DNA from: Vibrio neptunius
GTDB taxonomy: Bacteria; Pseudomonadota; Gammaproteobacteria; Enterobacterales; Vibrionaceae
Length of the DNA: 64,000 nucleotides
Direction: 5' to 3'
Assembly: GCA_019339365.1 (NCBI GenBank)
Contig: CP079859.1
Location: 1,550,001-1,614,000, forward strand
Shown here: piece by piece, positions 22,827-33,408 of the stretch
Layout: each line of letters starts with the position of its first letter
Numbering within the stretch: the first letter of the stretch is position 1
Notes under the pieces: generated by a model
Database searches by the model: none
Seen by the model: only the letters and a program-made list of their open reading frames with translations
What the model was told of the DNA's origin: nothing
Made by a program: the position numbers and the translations under genes

Positions 22827-24011
22827 ATGAAATCATTGATTGTAAAACTGTGGCGTACCATGACACGCCCAGCAGTGCACATCAGTCTCGGTGTGTTGAC
22901 GATGGGCGGCTTTATCGCAGGTGTGGTCTTTTGGGGTGGTTTCAATACAGCCCTTGAAGCCACTAACACAGAAAAGTTCTGCATCAGCTGTCACACCATG
23001 CGTGATAATGTATACGTTGAACTTCAAGAAACCGTTCACTGGAAAAACCATTCTGGCGTACGTGCGACTTGCCCAGATTGTCATGTTCCTCACAACTGGA
23101 CAGATAAGATCGCGCGCAAAATGCAGGCGTCCAAAGAAGTTTTCGCTCAGGTGTTTGGTAACTACGATGAACCTGGTGTATTTGAAGAGCGACGCATCGA
23201 ACTCGCCAAGCACGAGTGGGATCGTTTCTCTGCCAACAAATCCTTAGAGTGCAAAAACTGCCACAATTATGCGTCAATGGACTTCGAACAAATGTCCCCA
23301 ACGGCGCGCATCCAAATGAAGCAAGCCGCGGAAAAAGATCAGAGCTGTGTTGATTGTCACAAAGGTATTGCGCACAAACTGCCTGCTGGTATGGATAGTA
23401 TTGGTGGAATTGTTGGTGAACTGGAGCAACTCACTTCAAGCACAGATTACTCGGTGGGTAATGCTTTAGTCAGTGTTCGTCATTTACCTGTCTACTTCGA
23501 CCAAATGGGGGCGGAGGAAGCGGGTCTACTCAACCCAGCATCGACGGTTACTGTGCTTGAAGACAAAGGGGACATGATGAAAGTCGAGATTGACGGCTGG
23601 CGCAAGGCAAAAGGCTTTGGCCGGGTTATTCAAGAAGACTTCGGTATGAATATCGCGGTGGGTTCACTACTTAAAGAAGCGGCAACCAGTGATGATGTTG
23701 TGACAAAAGGCGAGAAAAAGGTCGATGAGCTAACGGGTCTTCCTTGGGAGAAAGTGGCAGCAACAGTGTGGATGAAGAAAGAAGCTATGCTCAACGACGT
23801 TACCCCGATCTGGGAAAAAGCGAGCGAAGCGTACAAGACCAACTGTTCAGTTTGTCACACTCAGCCTGATGAAGCGCACTTCGATGCCAACACTTGGCCA
23901 GGGATGTTCAATGGAATGCTAGCGTTTGTGAACTTTGACACAGACAGTGAAGCTCTCGTATTGAAGTACCTACAGAAGCACTCTTCAGATTTTGCTGAAG
24001 GTCACCACTAA
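22827..24011 (+). CDS. torC: Pentahaem c-type cytochrome TorC
   Basis: A 394-residue membrane-anchored cytochrome that passes electrons from the quinol pool to TorA in the periplasm. One N-terminal helix (about 17-40) is followed by four CxxCH haem sites (CISCH, CPDCH, CKNCH, CVDCH) in the NapC/NirT-like half. The fifth site, CSVCH, lies in the C-terminal TorC-specific domain (about 337-341). Five sites and the length match TorC rather than NapC, which has four. It is followed after 24 bases by torA. Confidence 0.95.
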   Translation: MKSLIVKLWRTMTRPAVHISLGVLTMGGFIAGVVFWGGFNTALEATNTEKFCISCHTMRDNVYVELQETVHWKNHSGVRATCPDCHVPHNWTDKIARKMQASKEVFAQVFGNYDEPGVFEERRIELAKHEWDRFSANKSLECKNCHNYASMDFEQMSPTARIQMKQAAEKDQSCVDCHKGIAHKLPAGMDSIGGIVGELEQLTSSTDYSVGNALVSVRHLPVYFDQMGAEEAGLLNPASTVTVLEDKGDMMKVEIDGWRKAKGFGRVIQEDFGMNIAVGSLLKEAATSDDVVTKGEKKVDELTGLPWEKVAATVWMKKEAMLNDVTPIWEKASEAYKTNCSVCHTQPDEAHFDANTWPGMFNGMLAFVNFDTDSEALVLKYLQKHSSDFAEGHH

Positions 24012-24035
24012 TAAGCGTCGGATGGAGTAATTGAA

Positions 24036-26498
24036 ATGGCTATTACACGAAGAAGTTTTCTTAAAGGGGTAGCAACGACTAGTGCAGCGTCAGTAATCGG
24101 TCCAAGCTTATTGGCATCTGCTTCTGCAAGCGCAGCTGAAACGACAGGAACTTGGAAAGTCTCCGGTTCTCACTGGGGCGCATTCCGTGCCCATATCTAC
24201 GCGGGTAAAGTTCAAGAGATCAAGCCGCTAGAAACCGATACCAACCCAACTGATATGATCAACGGTATCAAAGGTGTTATTTATAACCCGTCTCGTGTCC
24301 GCTACCCAATGGTGCGCCTAGATTGGTTGAAAAAGCACAAGTACAGTGCCGAAACTCGCGGCGACAATCGTTTTATTCGTGTCACTTGGGATGAAGCTTT
24401 GGATTTGTTCTACCGTGAATTAGAGCGTGTTCAGAAAGACTATGGACCTTGGGCATTGCACGCAGGCCAAACGGGTTGGCGTCAGACAGGTCAATTCCAT
24501 AGCTGTACCAGTCACATGCAACGTGCAGTAGGTATGCATGGTAACTTTATTACTAAAGTGGGCGACTATTCAACAGGTGCAGGACAAACGATTCTGCCTT
24601 ACGTTTTGGGCTCGACGGAAGTTTACGCACAAGGTACATCGTGGTCTGAGATTCTGAAAAACTCAGACAACATCATCTTATGGGCTAATGACCCAGTAAA
24701 GAACCTGCAAGTAGGTTGGAACTGTGAAACTCACCAGTCGTTCCCTTATTTAGAGCAACTGAAAGAGAAAGTGGCTAAAGGCGAGATAAACGTACTTTCT
24801 GTCGACCCTGTGAAGAACAAAACTCAGCGCTTCCTGCAAAATGAGCATTTGTATATCAACCCAATGACTGACGTTGCGTTTATGTTGGCGGTCGCTCATG
24901 TGTTGTATAACGAAAAGCTTCATGATCAGAAATTCATTGATACCTACTGCCTTGGTTTCGATGAGTTTATTAAGTACGTTCAAGGTGAAACAAAAGACAA
25001 ACTTGAAAAAACACCGGAGTGGGCGGCTGAAATCTGTGGTGTAAAAGCCGATAAGATCCGTGAATTCGCTCGTATGCTGGTTAATGGTCGCACACAAATC
25101 TTGATGGGTTGGTGTATCCAACGTCAGGAACACGGTGAACAACCATACTGGGCAGCAGCGGTCGTTGCAGCAATGGTTGGTCAAATTGGTCTTCCGGGTG
25201 GCGGTATTTCTTATGGTCACCACTATTCTGGTATCGGCGTACCTTCAACTGGCTTCGCCGCACCGGGTGGTTTTCCACGCAACCTCGACCCAGGAATGAA
25301 GCCAAAATGGGACAATAACGACTACAACGGTTATAGCAAAACCATTCCTGTTGCTCGTTGGATTGACTGTCTGTTAGAACCGGGTAAAGAAATTCGTTAT
25401 AACGGCAGTAAAGTGAAGTTACCGGGGTATAAAATGATGGTGATTTCAGGTAATAACCCGTGGCATCACCACCAAGATCGTAACCGTATGAAGAAAGCCT
25501 TCAAGCAGCTTCAGACTGTAGTGACGGTGGAATTTGCTTGGACGGCAACGTGTCGATTCTCTGATATCGTACTACCAGCTTGTACCCAGTTTGAACGTAA
25601 TGACATTGACGTCTACGGCTCATATTCTGGTAAAGGTTTGATTGCGATGCATCGCCTAGTGGACCCATTGTTCCAGTCTAAGACGGACTTCGATATCTTT
25701 ACCGAGCTAAGCCGCCGATTTGGTCGCCACAACGAGTACACACGTGGTATGGATGAAATGCAGTGGGTTCGCTCATTGTATGATGACTGTCGTGCGGCGA
25801 ATAAAGGTAAGTTCGACATGCCATCGTTCGATGATTTCTGGGAACAGAGCGTTCTAGATTTCGGTGAAGGTAAACCTTGGGTTCGCCACGCTGACTTCCG
25901 AGAAGACCCCGAAATCAACGCGCTGGGTACGCCTTCTGGCTTTATTGAAATTACGTCTCGTAAGATTGGTCGTTACGGCTATGAACACTGTCAAGAACAC
26001 CCGATGTGGTTTGAAAAGACAGAACGTTCACATGGTGGACCGGGTTCAGACAAGTTCCCATTCTGGTTGCAATCGTGTCACCCTGACAAACGCCTGCACT
26101 CGCAGATGTGCGAGTCGGAAGAGTTCCGTGCAACCTACGCGGTGCAAGGTCGTGAACCGGTTTACATCAACCCTCAGGATGCCAAAGAGAAAGGCATCAA
26201 AGATGGTGACTTAGTTCGCGTGTTCAACGACCGCGGTCAATTACTTGCAGGGGCCGTTCTTACGGATAGCTATGCTCGTGGCGTTATTCGTATCGAAGAG
26301 GGTGCTTGGTATGGTCCTCTGAACGAAAAAGAAGGGGCGATTTGTACCTACGGCGATCCGAATACCTTAACAATGGATATCGGTTCTTCAGAGCTAGCCC
26401 AGGCGACCTCTGCGAATACCTGTATCGTTAATTTTGAGAAGTTCACTGGCAAGGTTCCCCCTGTGACCTCATTTGGTGGTCCCATCGAGGTGGCGTAA
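24036..26498 (+). CDS. torA: Trimethylamine-N-oxide reductase TorA
   Basis: An 820-residue periplasmic molybdopterin enzyme that reduces TMAO to trimethylamine. A twin-arginine signal, [10 protein letters not shown], begins at residue 4. The mature part follows the DMSO-reductase family layout, with [15 protein letters not shown] near the start and [16 protein letters not shown] around the active site. The start is supported by GGAG a few bases upstream. It forms the torE-torC-torA operon and is closed by a strong terminator. The chaperone gene torD is not adjacent here. The DMSO reductase is the main alternative, but the partner TorC settles it. Confidence 0.95.
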   Translation: MAITRRSFLKGVATTSAASVIGPSLLASASASAAETTGTWKVSGSHWGAFRAHIYAGKVQEIKPLETDTNPTDMINGIKGVIYNPSRVRYPMVRLDWLKKHKYSAETRGDNRFIRVTWDEALDLFYRELERVQKDYGPWALHAGQTGWRQTGQFHSCTSHMQRAVGMHGNFITKVGDYSTGAGQTILPYVLGSTEVYAQGTSWSEILKNSDNIILWANDPVKNLQVGWNCETHQSFPYLEQLKEKVAKGEINVLSVDPVKNKTQRFLQNEHLYINPMTDVAFMLAVAHVLYNEKLHDQKFIDTYCLGFDEFIKYVQGETKDKLEKTPEWAAEICGVKADKIREFARMLVNGRTQILMGWCIQRQEHGEQPYWAAAVVAAMVGQIGLPGGGISYGHHYSGIGVPSTGFAAPGGFPRNLDPGMKPKWDNNDYNGYSKTIPVARWIDCLLEPGKEIRYNGSKVKLPGYKMMVISGNNPWHHHQDRNRMKKAFKQLQTVVTVEFAWTATCRFSDIVLPACTQFERNDIDVYGSYSGKGLIAMHRLVDPLFQSKTDFDIFTELSRRFGRHNEYTRGMDEMQWVRSLYDDCRAANKGKFDMPSFDDFWEQSVLDFGEGKPWVRHADFREDPEINALGTPSGFIEITSRKIGRYGYEHCQEHPMWFEKTERSHGGPGSDKFPFWLQSCHPDKRLHSQMCESEEFRATYAVQGREPVYINPQDAKEKGIKDGDLVRVFNDRGQLLAGAVLTDSYARGVIRIEEGAWYGPLNEKEGAICTYGDPNTLTMDIGSSELAQATSANTCIVNFEKFTGKVPPVTSFGGPIEVA

Positions 26499-26510
26499 AC
26501 AACGACAGTA

Positions 26511-26537
26511 AAAAAACCAGCCTTCGGGCTGGTTTTT
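26511..26537. terminator. Terminator after torA
   Basis: AAAAAACCAGCC-TTCG-GGCTGGTTTTTT: a 12-bp stem with a stable UUCG tetraloop, bidirectional for torA and the converging selO. Confidence 0.93.
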
Positions 26538-26579
26538 TAGTCTTTAGTGGTTTGAGTAACTCAAGGGGTGAAGTGGTCG

Positions 26580-28283
26580 CTAAGAAGAGCAGCTGTAATG
26601 AGAAACACCGCCTGCAGAGAAATACTCCAATGGTCTGAGCCTGTAGTATTTCTCCTCGACCTCTTTGGATTGCTCGCCATATGGATCCGCTAAAATCGTT
26701 TGCAACTCATGGATCAAGCCAAAATCTCCGAGTCTAGCTTGTTCATAGGCCGGGACAACAAGCCACTCGCGCCAAGTGTATTTGGGATTGACTTGCCTCA
26801 TCTCACGACGAATAACCTCGATACCTTTTGCAACATTCAATGATTCACGCCATGAGGTTAACCACTGATGCCACTCGTTTGCCAATGACTCATCAGGCTC
26901 TGCGTAAAAGCTTTTGGCAATACCAGAGACGTCCTCTGGAATGTTGCAGAGCTCGCGGAAGAACATGGTGTAATCGACATGGGTCTTCATCATCAAAGTG
27001 AGTAGCGAATTAAACAGCGGAGCGTCAAAGGTATCGAGCCCCAATTTGTCCGCCCACATCTGAGTCACTTTTTCTTGCATAAGAGAAGAGAAACCATCGC
27101 GAATCTCATCCAATTGCTTGATGAGCTCCGGCGAAGACTGCAGAAGAAGTTCTAACGCGGAGCAGAAAGAGTCAAAGTTCTTTTCGGCCGCCAATGGTTG
27201 GTTAAAGAAAGCAAAATGGCGGCCACCACCTGTCCAAGGTTGAAAATAAGGTTCAAAGCGTTCACAAAAGCCGAAAGGACCATAATCTAAGGTGAATCCG
27301 CCTACTGCACAGTTGTCACTGTTAAAGTTGCCCTGACAGTAACCGACACGTAGCCAGTGTGTCACTAATGTAGTGAGCCGTTCGCGAAACTCGATGGCTA
27401 ACCGGAGCGCTTTGTCAGTTAAAGGAAGATGAGCTTCGATAGTATCGCCATACTCTCGATCAATCATGTGTAAAGCCATCATCTCCAGCTCAGCGATAGC
27501 ATTAGGATGCTCCTGACTACGTGCACGGCGTCCAAATAGTTCGAGTTGACCGACACGTAAGAAAGACGGTGCGACGCGAGTTGAGATCGCGACAGGGTTA
27601 GAGACCATGATATCCGGATCCTGAGAGCGAGAGCCTTCACGATACCATGGACGATCAACCGTTTCAGATTGTGATACAAACAAGCTCAATGATCGTGATG
27701 AAGCAATACCAAGTGTATGCATGTGTTCTTGAGCAAGGAACTCGCGGACGCTTGAACGCAAAACCGCTCTTCCATCGGCACCGCGGCAGTATGGAGTTGG
27801 GCCTCCGCCTTTTAACTGCATTTCCCAACGCTGGTGGTTGAGCACGCCTTCAAAGACAGAGATAGCACGCCCATCACCGTAGCCATTGCCCGTTCTGAAT
27901 GGGCACTGCTCTGTATATTCGTTACCAAAGATAGACAACGCGTAACCTGTCGCCCAGCCCGTGCTGCGCATGGGAGTGGGTACCTGGCTCACATCGCCAG
28001 AAAATAGCTGTTTAAACTCGTCGGTCAGTGCAAGGTCGTCATGTAACCCCAGTTGTTTAAAAAAACAGTGACTATGGCTGACATAAATCGGGTCAGAAAT
28101 GGGCGTCGGTTTTACTGGTACAAAATGGCCTGAAAACACCTGCCTTGGGAGGTGGTCTTCACCATCATTCGTCGCATCTGGGTCGCAAATCAGCGTGTCG
28201 AGCAAAGAATAGTCACAGGCCTGAGCAAGCTGGGTCAAGTTATCAATCTCTACTGGGCTTTTCATCCCTTCATGTTTAGTCAT
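26580..28283 (-). CDS. selO: Protein adenylyltransferase SelO (YdiU family)
   Basis: A 567-residue pseudokinase-fold enzyme that transfers AMP to Ser/Thr/Tyr of target proteins and is linked to redox stress. Visible are [14 protein letters not shown], the [20 protein letters not shown] loop and the [20 protein letters not shown] segment with metal ligands. The C-terminus ends S-C-S-S, with Cys where animal SelO has selenocysteine, so no recoding is needed. The start at 28283 was chosen because AGGA lies upstream; a TTG 13 codons earlier is possible. It is longer than E. coli YdiU (about 480), mostly because of an N-terminal extension. Confidence 0.9.
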   Translation of the reverse strand: MTKHEGMKSPVEIDNLTQLAQACDYSLLDTLICDPDATNDGEDHLPRQVFSGHFVPVKPTPISDPIYVSHSHCFFKQLGLHDDLALTDEFKQLFSGDVSQVPTPMRSTGWATGYALSIFGNEYTEQCPFRTGNGYGDGRAISVFEGVLNHQRWEMQLKGGGPTPYCRGADGRAVLRSSVREFLAQEHMHTLGIASSRSLSLFVSQSETVDRPWYREGSRSQDPDIMVSNPVAISTRVAPSFLRVGQLELFGRRARSQEHPNAIAELEMMALHMIDREYGDTIEAHLPLTDKALRLAIEFRERLTTLVTHWLRVGYCQGNFNSDNCAVGGFTLDYGPFGFCERFEPYFQPWTGGGRHFAFFNQPLAAEKNFDSFCSALELLLQSSPELIKQLDEIRDGFSSLMQEKVTQMWADKLGLDTFDAPLFNSLLTLMMKTHVDYTMFFRELCNIPEDVSGIAKSFYAEPDESLANEWHQWLTSWRESLNVAKGIEVIRREMRQVNPKYTWREWLVVPAYEQARLGDFGLIHELQTILADPYGEQSKEVEEKYYRLRPLEYFSAGGVSHYSCSS

Positions 28284-28400
28284 GTTTTTATCATTCCTGA
28301 CGGCAGTAGTTTCTATCAGCAATCTTACGTTGGTAATGAAGAAAAGACATCAATAGAGAGCGGTTAAAGTTTGATTGGCGAGTTAATTGGTTGGCCGTTT

Positions 28401-28610
28401 TCAAATGAAGCTCTTATGTAAGTTGGATGAAAGTAGGAGAGGCTCGCAATAGTCCATGGTCTTTTCGCCCTCTGAAGTTAGACGCTGTATTGTTGTCAGA
28501 CCAAGCTTAATCTGATCATTTAATACTATTTCATTCGTTGTTGCTTTTAGAAAATCTACCTCTGATTTAATCCTGATTCTGCTTTGTACAAGCAGGCATT
28601 CAAACGCCAT
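28401..28610 (-). CDS. Small hypothetical protein (doubtful)
   Basis: A 69-codon frame upstream of selO on the same strand. The product looks plausible (AFECLLVQSRIRIKSEVDFL, then IVLNDQIKLGLTTIQRL), with ordinary amino acid composition and no signal or membrane helix. There is no ribosome site before the ATG, which keeps confidence low. No family recognised. Confidence 0.3.
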   Translation of the reverse strand: MAFECLLVQSRIRIKSEVDFLKATTNEIVLNDQIKLGLTTIQRLTSEGEKTMDYCEPLLLSSNLHKSFI

Positions 28611-28753
28611 TTCATATAATTATTCTAAATGGGACGCAAGCAATTCGTGACTCAGACCAATAATACCTAAGTTAGTGATTGGACAATAAAAAAAACCTAG
28701 TGCTCTAATTTGAACAAGGGCAAAGCAAATTTCATCGATCTGGGGAATTCTTT

Positions 28754-30502
28754 ATGTCGTTTTCAGTCAGGCTGGAAAATGGTCGTACTCTGAGGGTTAG
28801 AGACATCAATTTGCATGCCGATATCCATCACAATGAGATCACGTTCAGCTATCAAGGTTTGAACAATGATCGTATCCGTGGTCGCTATGTTCTGGCAATT
28901 ACTGAATTTGCTTTCGAAGAAAGTGCCGTTCTATTAGGAGATGGCTTTCAGATGCTTGCCCAAACGACAGGCACAGTCGATAACCCTATCGACATTGGTC
29001 GTTGCCCAGACAACTCTGCAAGTTATCGCATCTATTCTTCGACAGGCTCAAAGCGGTATTATAACTATCTAGTGGTTGAGGATGCCTTGGGCTACACCTT
29101 ATTTGGTTTTACCTCTTGCCATCGTTTTGCAGGCTATTTCGAAGTAGTCGATCTGGAAAACCATAATTGGTTGAAGATCTGCATCGATGGTGAAGACACC
29201 TATCCACTAGAGTGGGCCTCTAATCAGCTTGAATCTGTCGTGGTACTGCAGGGGGAAAACCTATCAAACCTCTTTTCTGAATATGCCCAATTGATTTCGC
29301 ATCATCATCCACCAAGAGCTGGCGTAAATAAAACGGCGCCAATTGGTTGGTGTTCTTGGTACGCTTACTATGCTGAGGTCACGCAAAGTCATGTCCTCGA
29401 CAATATCAAGCATATGAAGGGGGAGCTGGAGTCGCTCGACTATGTGTTGTTGGATGATGGCTATCAAGCTTTCATGGGAGACTGGTTGACGCCTTCAGAC
29501 AAATTCCCTTCCGGTGTGAAAGCACTGATCAAAGAAATCACCCTTCAAGGGAAAAAGCCGGCGATATGGCTAGCCCCCTTCATTGCTCAGCCAGAATCGG
29601 ACCTGTTTAAGCAGCATCAAGACTGGTTTGTGACTCACGAAGATGGGTCGTTACTCAAGGCCGAAGACGTCACTTACGCAGGCTGGCGTTGTACACCGTG
29701 GTACATTTTAGATACGTCAAACGCCGATGTTCAGGAGCATCTAACAAACGTCGTCAGAACAATGCGTGAAGAGTGGGGCATTGAGCTTTTTAAGCTCGAT
29801 GCCAATTACTGGGGGACACTAAAAGGACGTCGAGATCAAAGCGGTATCACCGGGGTAGAAGCGTATCGACTCGGCATGGAAGCAATTGCTGAAGGAGCTG
29901 GTGATGCCTTAATTCTCGGTTGCAATGCGCCAATGTGGCCATCGCTAGGACTTGTTGATGCCATGCGAGTGTCAGACGATGTGGAGCGAGACGAACGGCG
30001 CTTTGAGCAGATCGCAAAAGAAAGCTTTTATCGCAGTTGGCAGCATCGAAGGCTGTGGATGGTTGACCCAGATTGTGCCACATTGGTCTCATTACCCAAT
30101 CAGGCGACAGAGCGACGTTACTATGAATTTCATCGTGATGTGTTACTGGCCATAGGAGGAATGTTGTTATCTGGAGACCCGCTGCCAGAGATGACCCCCT
30201 TTGCACAGCGTACCCTTTCGCGCTTGTTTGTCCGTCATAAACATAACCAAGATGCCGCTCAATTCACGTCACTCAGTCTGCATCATGCTTACTTGCCCAT
30301 GACGGAACAAAACGAATTACATTGCTTATTTAACTTTCACCAACCAGCACGAGAAGTCACTCTGACGTCGCACTGTCCAGTGTATTGGTATGATTACTGG
30401 AGCGGTGACAAGCTCAGTCATGAGCGTACAGCGGTGATCGAAGTCACTTTGGACGCAGGATTGTCAAGCCGAGCGGTAGTGACCGCGTTGAAACCTCGCT
30501 AA
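28754..30502 (+). CDS. GH36-type alpha-galactosidase
   Basis: A 582-residue cytoplasmic glycoside hydrolase (no signal peptide). The core motifs are GWCSWYAYY (about 199-207), YVLLDDGYQAFMGDW (about 231-245) and FKLDANYWG (about 345-353), where the Asp is the expected nucleophile. CMRVSDDVERD-like sequence near 410 should carry the acid/base. It would release alpha-linked galactose. There is no transporter or other sugar gene beside it, so its substrate supply is unclear. The neighbours are selO (divergent) and ruvC. Confidence 0.85.
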   Translation: MSFSVRLENGRTLRVRDINLHADIHHNEITFSYQGLNNDRIRGRYVLAITEFAFEESAVLLGDGFQMLAQTTGTVDNPIDIGRCPDNSASYRIYSSTGSKRYYNYLVVEDALGYTLFGFTSCHRFAGYFEVVDLENHNWLKICIDGEDTYPLEWASNQLESVVVLQGENLSNLFSEYAQLISHHHPPRAGVNKTAPIGWCSWYAYYAEVTQSHVLDNIKHMKGELESLDYVLLDDGYQAFMGDWLTPSDKFPSGVKALIKEITLQGKKPAIWLAPFIAQPESDLFKQHQDWFVTHEDGSLLKAEDVTYAGWRCTPWYILDTSNADVQEHLTNVVRTMREEWGIELFKLDANYWGTLKGRRDQSGITGVEAYRLGMEAIAEGAGDALILGCNAPMWPSLGLVDAMRVSDDVERDERRFEQIAKESFYRSWQHRRLWMVDPDCATLVSLPNQATERRYYEFHRDVLLAIGGMLLSGDPLPEMTPFAQRTLSRLFVRHKHNQDAAQFTSLSLHHAYLPMTEQNELHCLFNFHQPAREVTLTSHCPVYWYDYWSGDKLSHERTAVIEVTLDAGLSSRAVVTALKPR

Positions 30503-30559
30503 AGGTTTTGGGGTAAGCTAAGATACGCGCTGTCTCAACGAATAGGTTCCAGAAGCACT

Positions 30560-31081
30560 ATGTCAATCATCTTGGGTATTGACCCAGGCTCCCGCATCAC
30601 AGGGTATGGCGTGATCCGTCAGACCGGACGCCACCTTCACTATTTGGGCAGTGGTTGTATTCGGACATCAGAAAAAGAACTACCCGGTCGCCTGAAGCAA
30701 ATCTACGCTGGTGTAACCGAAATCATTACTCAGTTCCAACCGGATGTGTTTGCCATTGAGCAAGTGTTTATGGCGCGCAATGCAGATTCAGCCCTAAAAC
30801 TTGGTCAAGCGCGCGGCAGCGCAATTGTCGCCGCGGTCAATGCTGATCTTCCTGTGTTCGAATACGCAGCTCGATTGATCAAACAGGCGGTGGTTGGCAC
30901 AGGTGGGGCAGATAAAGAGCAGGTCCAGCATATGGTGCAGTCAATGCTCAAACTCCCTGCCAAGCCACAGGCGGACGCGGCTGATGCGTTAGGTGTGGCA
31001 ATCTGTCATGCAAATACCAATAAAACGTTAGTGGCGCTCGCGGGCAAAGCAACCAGTGCACGGCGAGGGCGATATCGCTGA
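30560..31081 (+). CDS. ruvC: Holliday junction resolvase RuvC
   Basis: A 173-residue endonuclease that cleaves Holliday junctions after RuvAB branch migration. The four acidic catalytic residues are visible: Asp in [14 protein letters not shown], Glu in [20 protein letters not shown], and two Asp in [14 protein letters not shown]. Length matches E. coli RuvC. It is followed after 227 bases by ruvA, so in this genome ruvA may have its own promoter. Confidence 0.97.
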   Translation: MSIILGIDPGSRITGYGVIRQTGRHLHYLGSGCIRTSEKELPGRLKQIYAGVTEIITQFQPDVFAIEQVFMARNADSALKLGQARGSAIVAAVNADLPVFEYAARLIKQAVVGTGGADKEQVQHMVQSMLKLPAKPQADAADALGVAICHANTNKTLVALAGKATSARRGRYR

Positions 31082-31239
31082 TTGCAGGAGCAAAGTAATA
31101 AAGAGGCTCATTCGCACGTCGGTCGCGGAACAGCCCCACTACTGGCACTGAATATTGCCAGTTAAACGGACAGGTCGAAACCGTACGCACTCTCACATCT
31201 CAGCTTGATCTGATGGTCTCAAAAATCTAGTCACACATT

Positions 31240-31271
31240 ATAAAGAACTGGATGTCTATCCAGTTCTTTAT
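31240..31271. promoter_or_regulatory. Perfect 14-bp stem hairpin just upstream of ruvA
   Basis: ATAAAGAACTGGAT and ATCCAGTTCTTTAT are exact complements around a GTCT loop, ending 37 bases before the ruvA start. There is only a short T-rich tail (TTTATTATCC). It could terminate ruvC, act as an mRNA stability or attenuator hairpin for ruvAB, or bind a protein as DNA. The sequence does not decide which. Confidence 0.65.
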
Positions 31272-31308
31272 TATCCTGTCGCAAATTCATTTCCAAAGAG
31301 TATTGAGT

Positions 31309-31926
31309 GTGATTGGACGTTTGCGTGGCATTCTGCTTGAAAAGCAACCCCCAGAATTGTTGATTGAAGTAAATGGTATTGGCTATGAAGTTCAGATGCC
31401 GATGAGCTGTTTTTACGAATTGCCTAATATTGGTGAAGAAGCAATCATCTACACGCATTTTGTTGTTCGCGAAGATGCTCAGTTGCTGTATGGCTTCAAT
31501 ACCGTTAAAGAACGCGCTCTGTTTCGCGAAGTGATTAAAGCCAACGGTGTCGGCCCGAAACTGGGTCTAGGTATATTGTCAGGTATGACAGCCAGTCAGT
31601 TTGTTTCTTGTGTCGAACGTGAAGACATTTCTACACTGGTCAAATTGCCGGGCGTAGGTAAGAAAACCGCAGAGCGTCTAGTCGTTGAGATGAAAGACCG
31701 TCTTAAAGGTTGGGGAGCGGGTGATTTGTTCACACCACATACCGATGCGGCGCCCGTCGATTCAGCGCCTCAGGCAGATCAAGCAAACGCCGAAGAAGAA
31801 GCAATCAGCGCATTACTTGCACTTGGCTATAAACCGACGCAAGCTTCTAAAGTAGTGTCTCAGGTCAAAAGCGCGGATATGAGCAGCGAAGAGCTGATCC
31901 GCGAAGCTCTGAAGTCCATGGTTTAA
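31309..31926 (+). CDS. ruvA: Holliday junction branch migration protein RuvA
   Basis: A 205-residue junction-binding subunit. The GTG start at 31309 gives the conserved opening [12 protein letters not shown]; an earlier frame start would add 19 unconserved residues. OB-fold domain 1 (about 1-64), the helix-hairpin-helix segments with [14 protein letters not shown] and [16 protein letters not shown], and the C-terminal UBA-like domain with [16 protein letters not shown] are all present. It precedes ruvB by 20 bases in the ruvAB operon. Confidence 0.96.
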   Translation: MIGRLRGILLEKQPPELLIEVNGIGYEVQMPMSCFYELPNIGEEAIIYTHFVVREDAQLLYGFNTVKERALFREVIKANGVGPKLGLGILSGMTASQFVSCVEREDISTLVKLPGVGKKTAERLVVEMKDRLKGWGAGDLFTPHTDAAPVDSAPQADQANAEEEAISALLALGYKPTQASKVVSQVKSADMSSEELIREALKSMV

Positions 31927-31946
31927 GTGACGACTAGGAACGGTAA

Positions 31947-32950
31947 ATGATAGAAGCGGATCGTCTAATCGCGCCAGAAAATGCGGTTTATAAAGAAGAA
32001 GACGTTATCGACAGGGCAATTCGCCCGAAAAAACTGGCGGATTATCAAGGACAAGATCACGTTCGTGATCAGATGGAGATTTTCATCAAGGCGGCTAACT
32101 TACGTGAAGAAGCATTGGACCACTTGTTGATATTTGGTCCTCCTGGTTTGGGCAAGACCACATTGGCGAATATTGTTGCTAATGAAATGGGCGTCAACAT
32201 TCGCACCACATCTGGTCCTGTGTTGGAAAAAGCGGGAGACTTGGCTGCGCTTCTGACTAATCTCGAAGAAAACGACGTATTGTTCATTGATGAAATTCAC
32301 CGTCTCAGCCCGATGGTTGAAGAGGTGTTGTATCCGGCGATGGAAGACTACCAACTCGATATTATGATTGGTGAAGGTCCTGCTGCGCGTTCTATCAAAA
32401 TTGATTTACCCCCTTTACCTTAATCGGCGCGACCACACGAGCGGGCTCATTGACCTCACCACTTCGTGATCGTTTTGGTATTACTCAGCGTCTCGAATAC
32501 TACAAAATTGCTGATCTGCAACATATTGTTCAGCGTAGTGCTGATTGCCTTGGCTTGTCGATGGAAAGTGAAGGCGCACTTGAAGTCGCAAGGCGTGCTC
32601 GTGGAACACCGCGTATTGCCAACCGTTTACTGCGTCGGGTGCGTGATTACGCAGAAGTGAAAGGCAATGGTCACATATGTGCCGATATTGCAGATAAAGC
32701 CCTCAATATGTTGGATGTCGACGCACAGGGCTTTGATTACATGGACCGTAAGTTACTGTTAGCGATCATGGAGAAGTTCGGAGGTGGGCCGGTTGGATTG
32801 GACAATATGGCCGCTGCCATTGGCGAGGAGAAGGACACCATTGAAGATGTCCTTGAGCCGTATCTGATACAACAAGGCTATCTGCAACGGACACCGAGAG
32901 GCCGGATTGCGACCGATAGGGCCTATCTTCATTTCGGAATTGAAAAATAA
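31947..32950 (+). pseudogene. ruvB: Holliday junction helicase RuvB, split by a one-base deletion (probable sequencing error)
   Basis: RuvB is the AAA+ motor that drives branch migration with RuvA. The first frame contains Walker [18 protein letters not shown] and Walker [12 protein letters not shown], then runs to KIDLPPLP and stops at 32423. The second frame resumes as [16 protein letters not shown] and continues through the winged-helix domain ([16 protein letters not shown]) to 32950. The break is in CCCCCTTT at 32409-32416. One extra C or T there restores [15 protein letters not shown], the conserved RuvB reading, and a total of 334 residues, the family length. Because RuvB is widely conserved and important for repair, a sequencing error is more likely than a natural knockout. 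Confidence 0.93.
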
Positions 32951-32958
32951 GTTTTCAG

Positions 32959-32984
32959 GACCAGCTCAAACGAGCTGGTCTTTT
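32959..32984 (+). terminator. Terminator after ruvB
   Basis: GACCAGCTC-AAAC-GAGCTGGTC, a 9-bp stem followed by TTTT, immediately after ruvB. Confidence 0.88.
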
Positions 32985-32990
32985 ATTATG

Positions 32991-33006
32991 GGTGATCTTG
33001 ATCACA
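32991..33006. promoter_or_regulatory. CRP-like palindromic site upstream of cydA
   Basis: GGTGATCTTGATCACA matches the CRP pattern TGTGA-N6-TCACA at nine of ten positions. It is about 400 bases upstream of cydA, so its target promoter is uncertain. Confidence 0.55.
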
Positions 33007-33131
33007 ATAATGAGATCTCGATAATGCCAAATAGGTAACTAAAATACGTGAGTTGTTAAGCGCTTGTTTTGCATAAATACCTTGTTGAACCTCGCAAATA
33101 ACGCCAAATTAACAAAAGCTCGCTTAAACTG

Positions 33132-33145
33132 TTGATGGAGATCAA
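33132..33145. promoter_or_regulatory. Perfect FNR box, distal, cyd promoter
   Basis: TTGATGGAGATCAA fits the FNR consensus TTGAT-N4-ATCAA at all ten fixed positions. It is exactly 50 bases upstream of the second FNR box. Confidence 0.8.
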
Positions 33146-33181
33146 TGTGATGCTTTTTTGGTCAAAAAGGCCGCGTAAAAT

Positions 33182-33195
33182 TTGATTTAAATCAA
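33182..33195. promoter_or_regulatory. Perfect FNR box, proximal, cyd promoter
   Basis: TTGATTTAAATCAA, again a full match and part of a 16-base palindrome. A TATAAA at 33209-33214 could be the -10, which would place this box over the -35 region and suggest repression by FNR without oxygen, as reported for E. coli cydAB. The start of transcription is inferred only. Confidence 0.82.
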
Positions 33196-33408
33196 AGCGA
33201 AGCCTAATTATAAACTTTTTGAAACGGACTGTTTTTAGGAGTAGCATTAGCGCCAGCTATATTAGCTGATGCTTAACAATTAACTAACCGTTACGGTACA
33301 TTTTTGCAACAACATACTGTTCTTTAGCAACATTATCTAAGTCGGCTTAACGCCTATTTACGATGCATAAATGTAGAAAGTGTCTTCAGCCGACACATAG
33401 GAGTAAAC

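Noticed and set aside
26580..28283. Selenocysteine in SelO
   Set aside because: The C-terminal position has a normal Cys codon (S-C-S-S) and no in-frame TGA.
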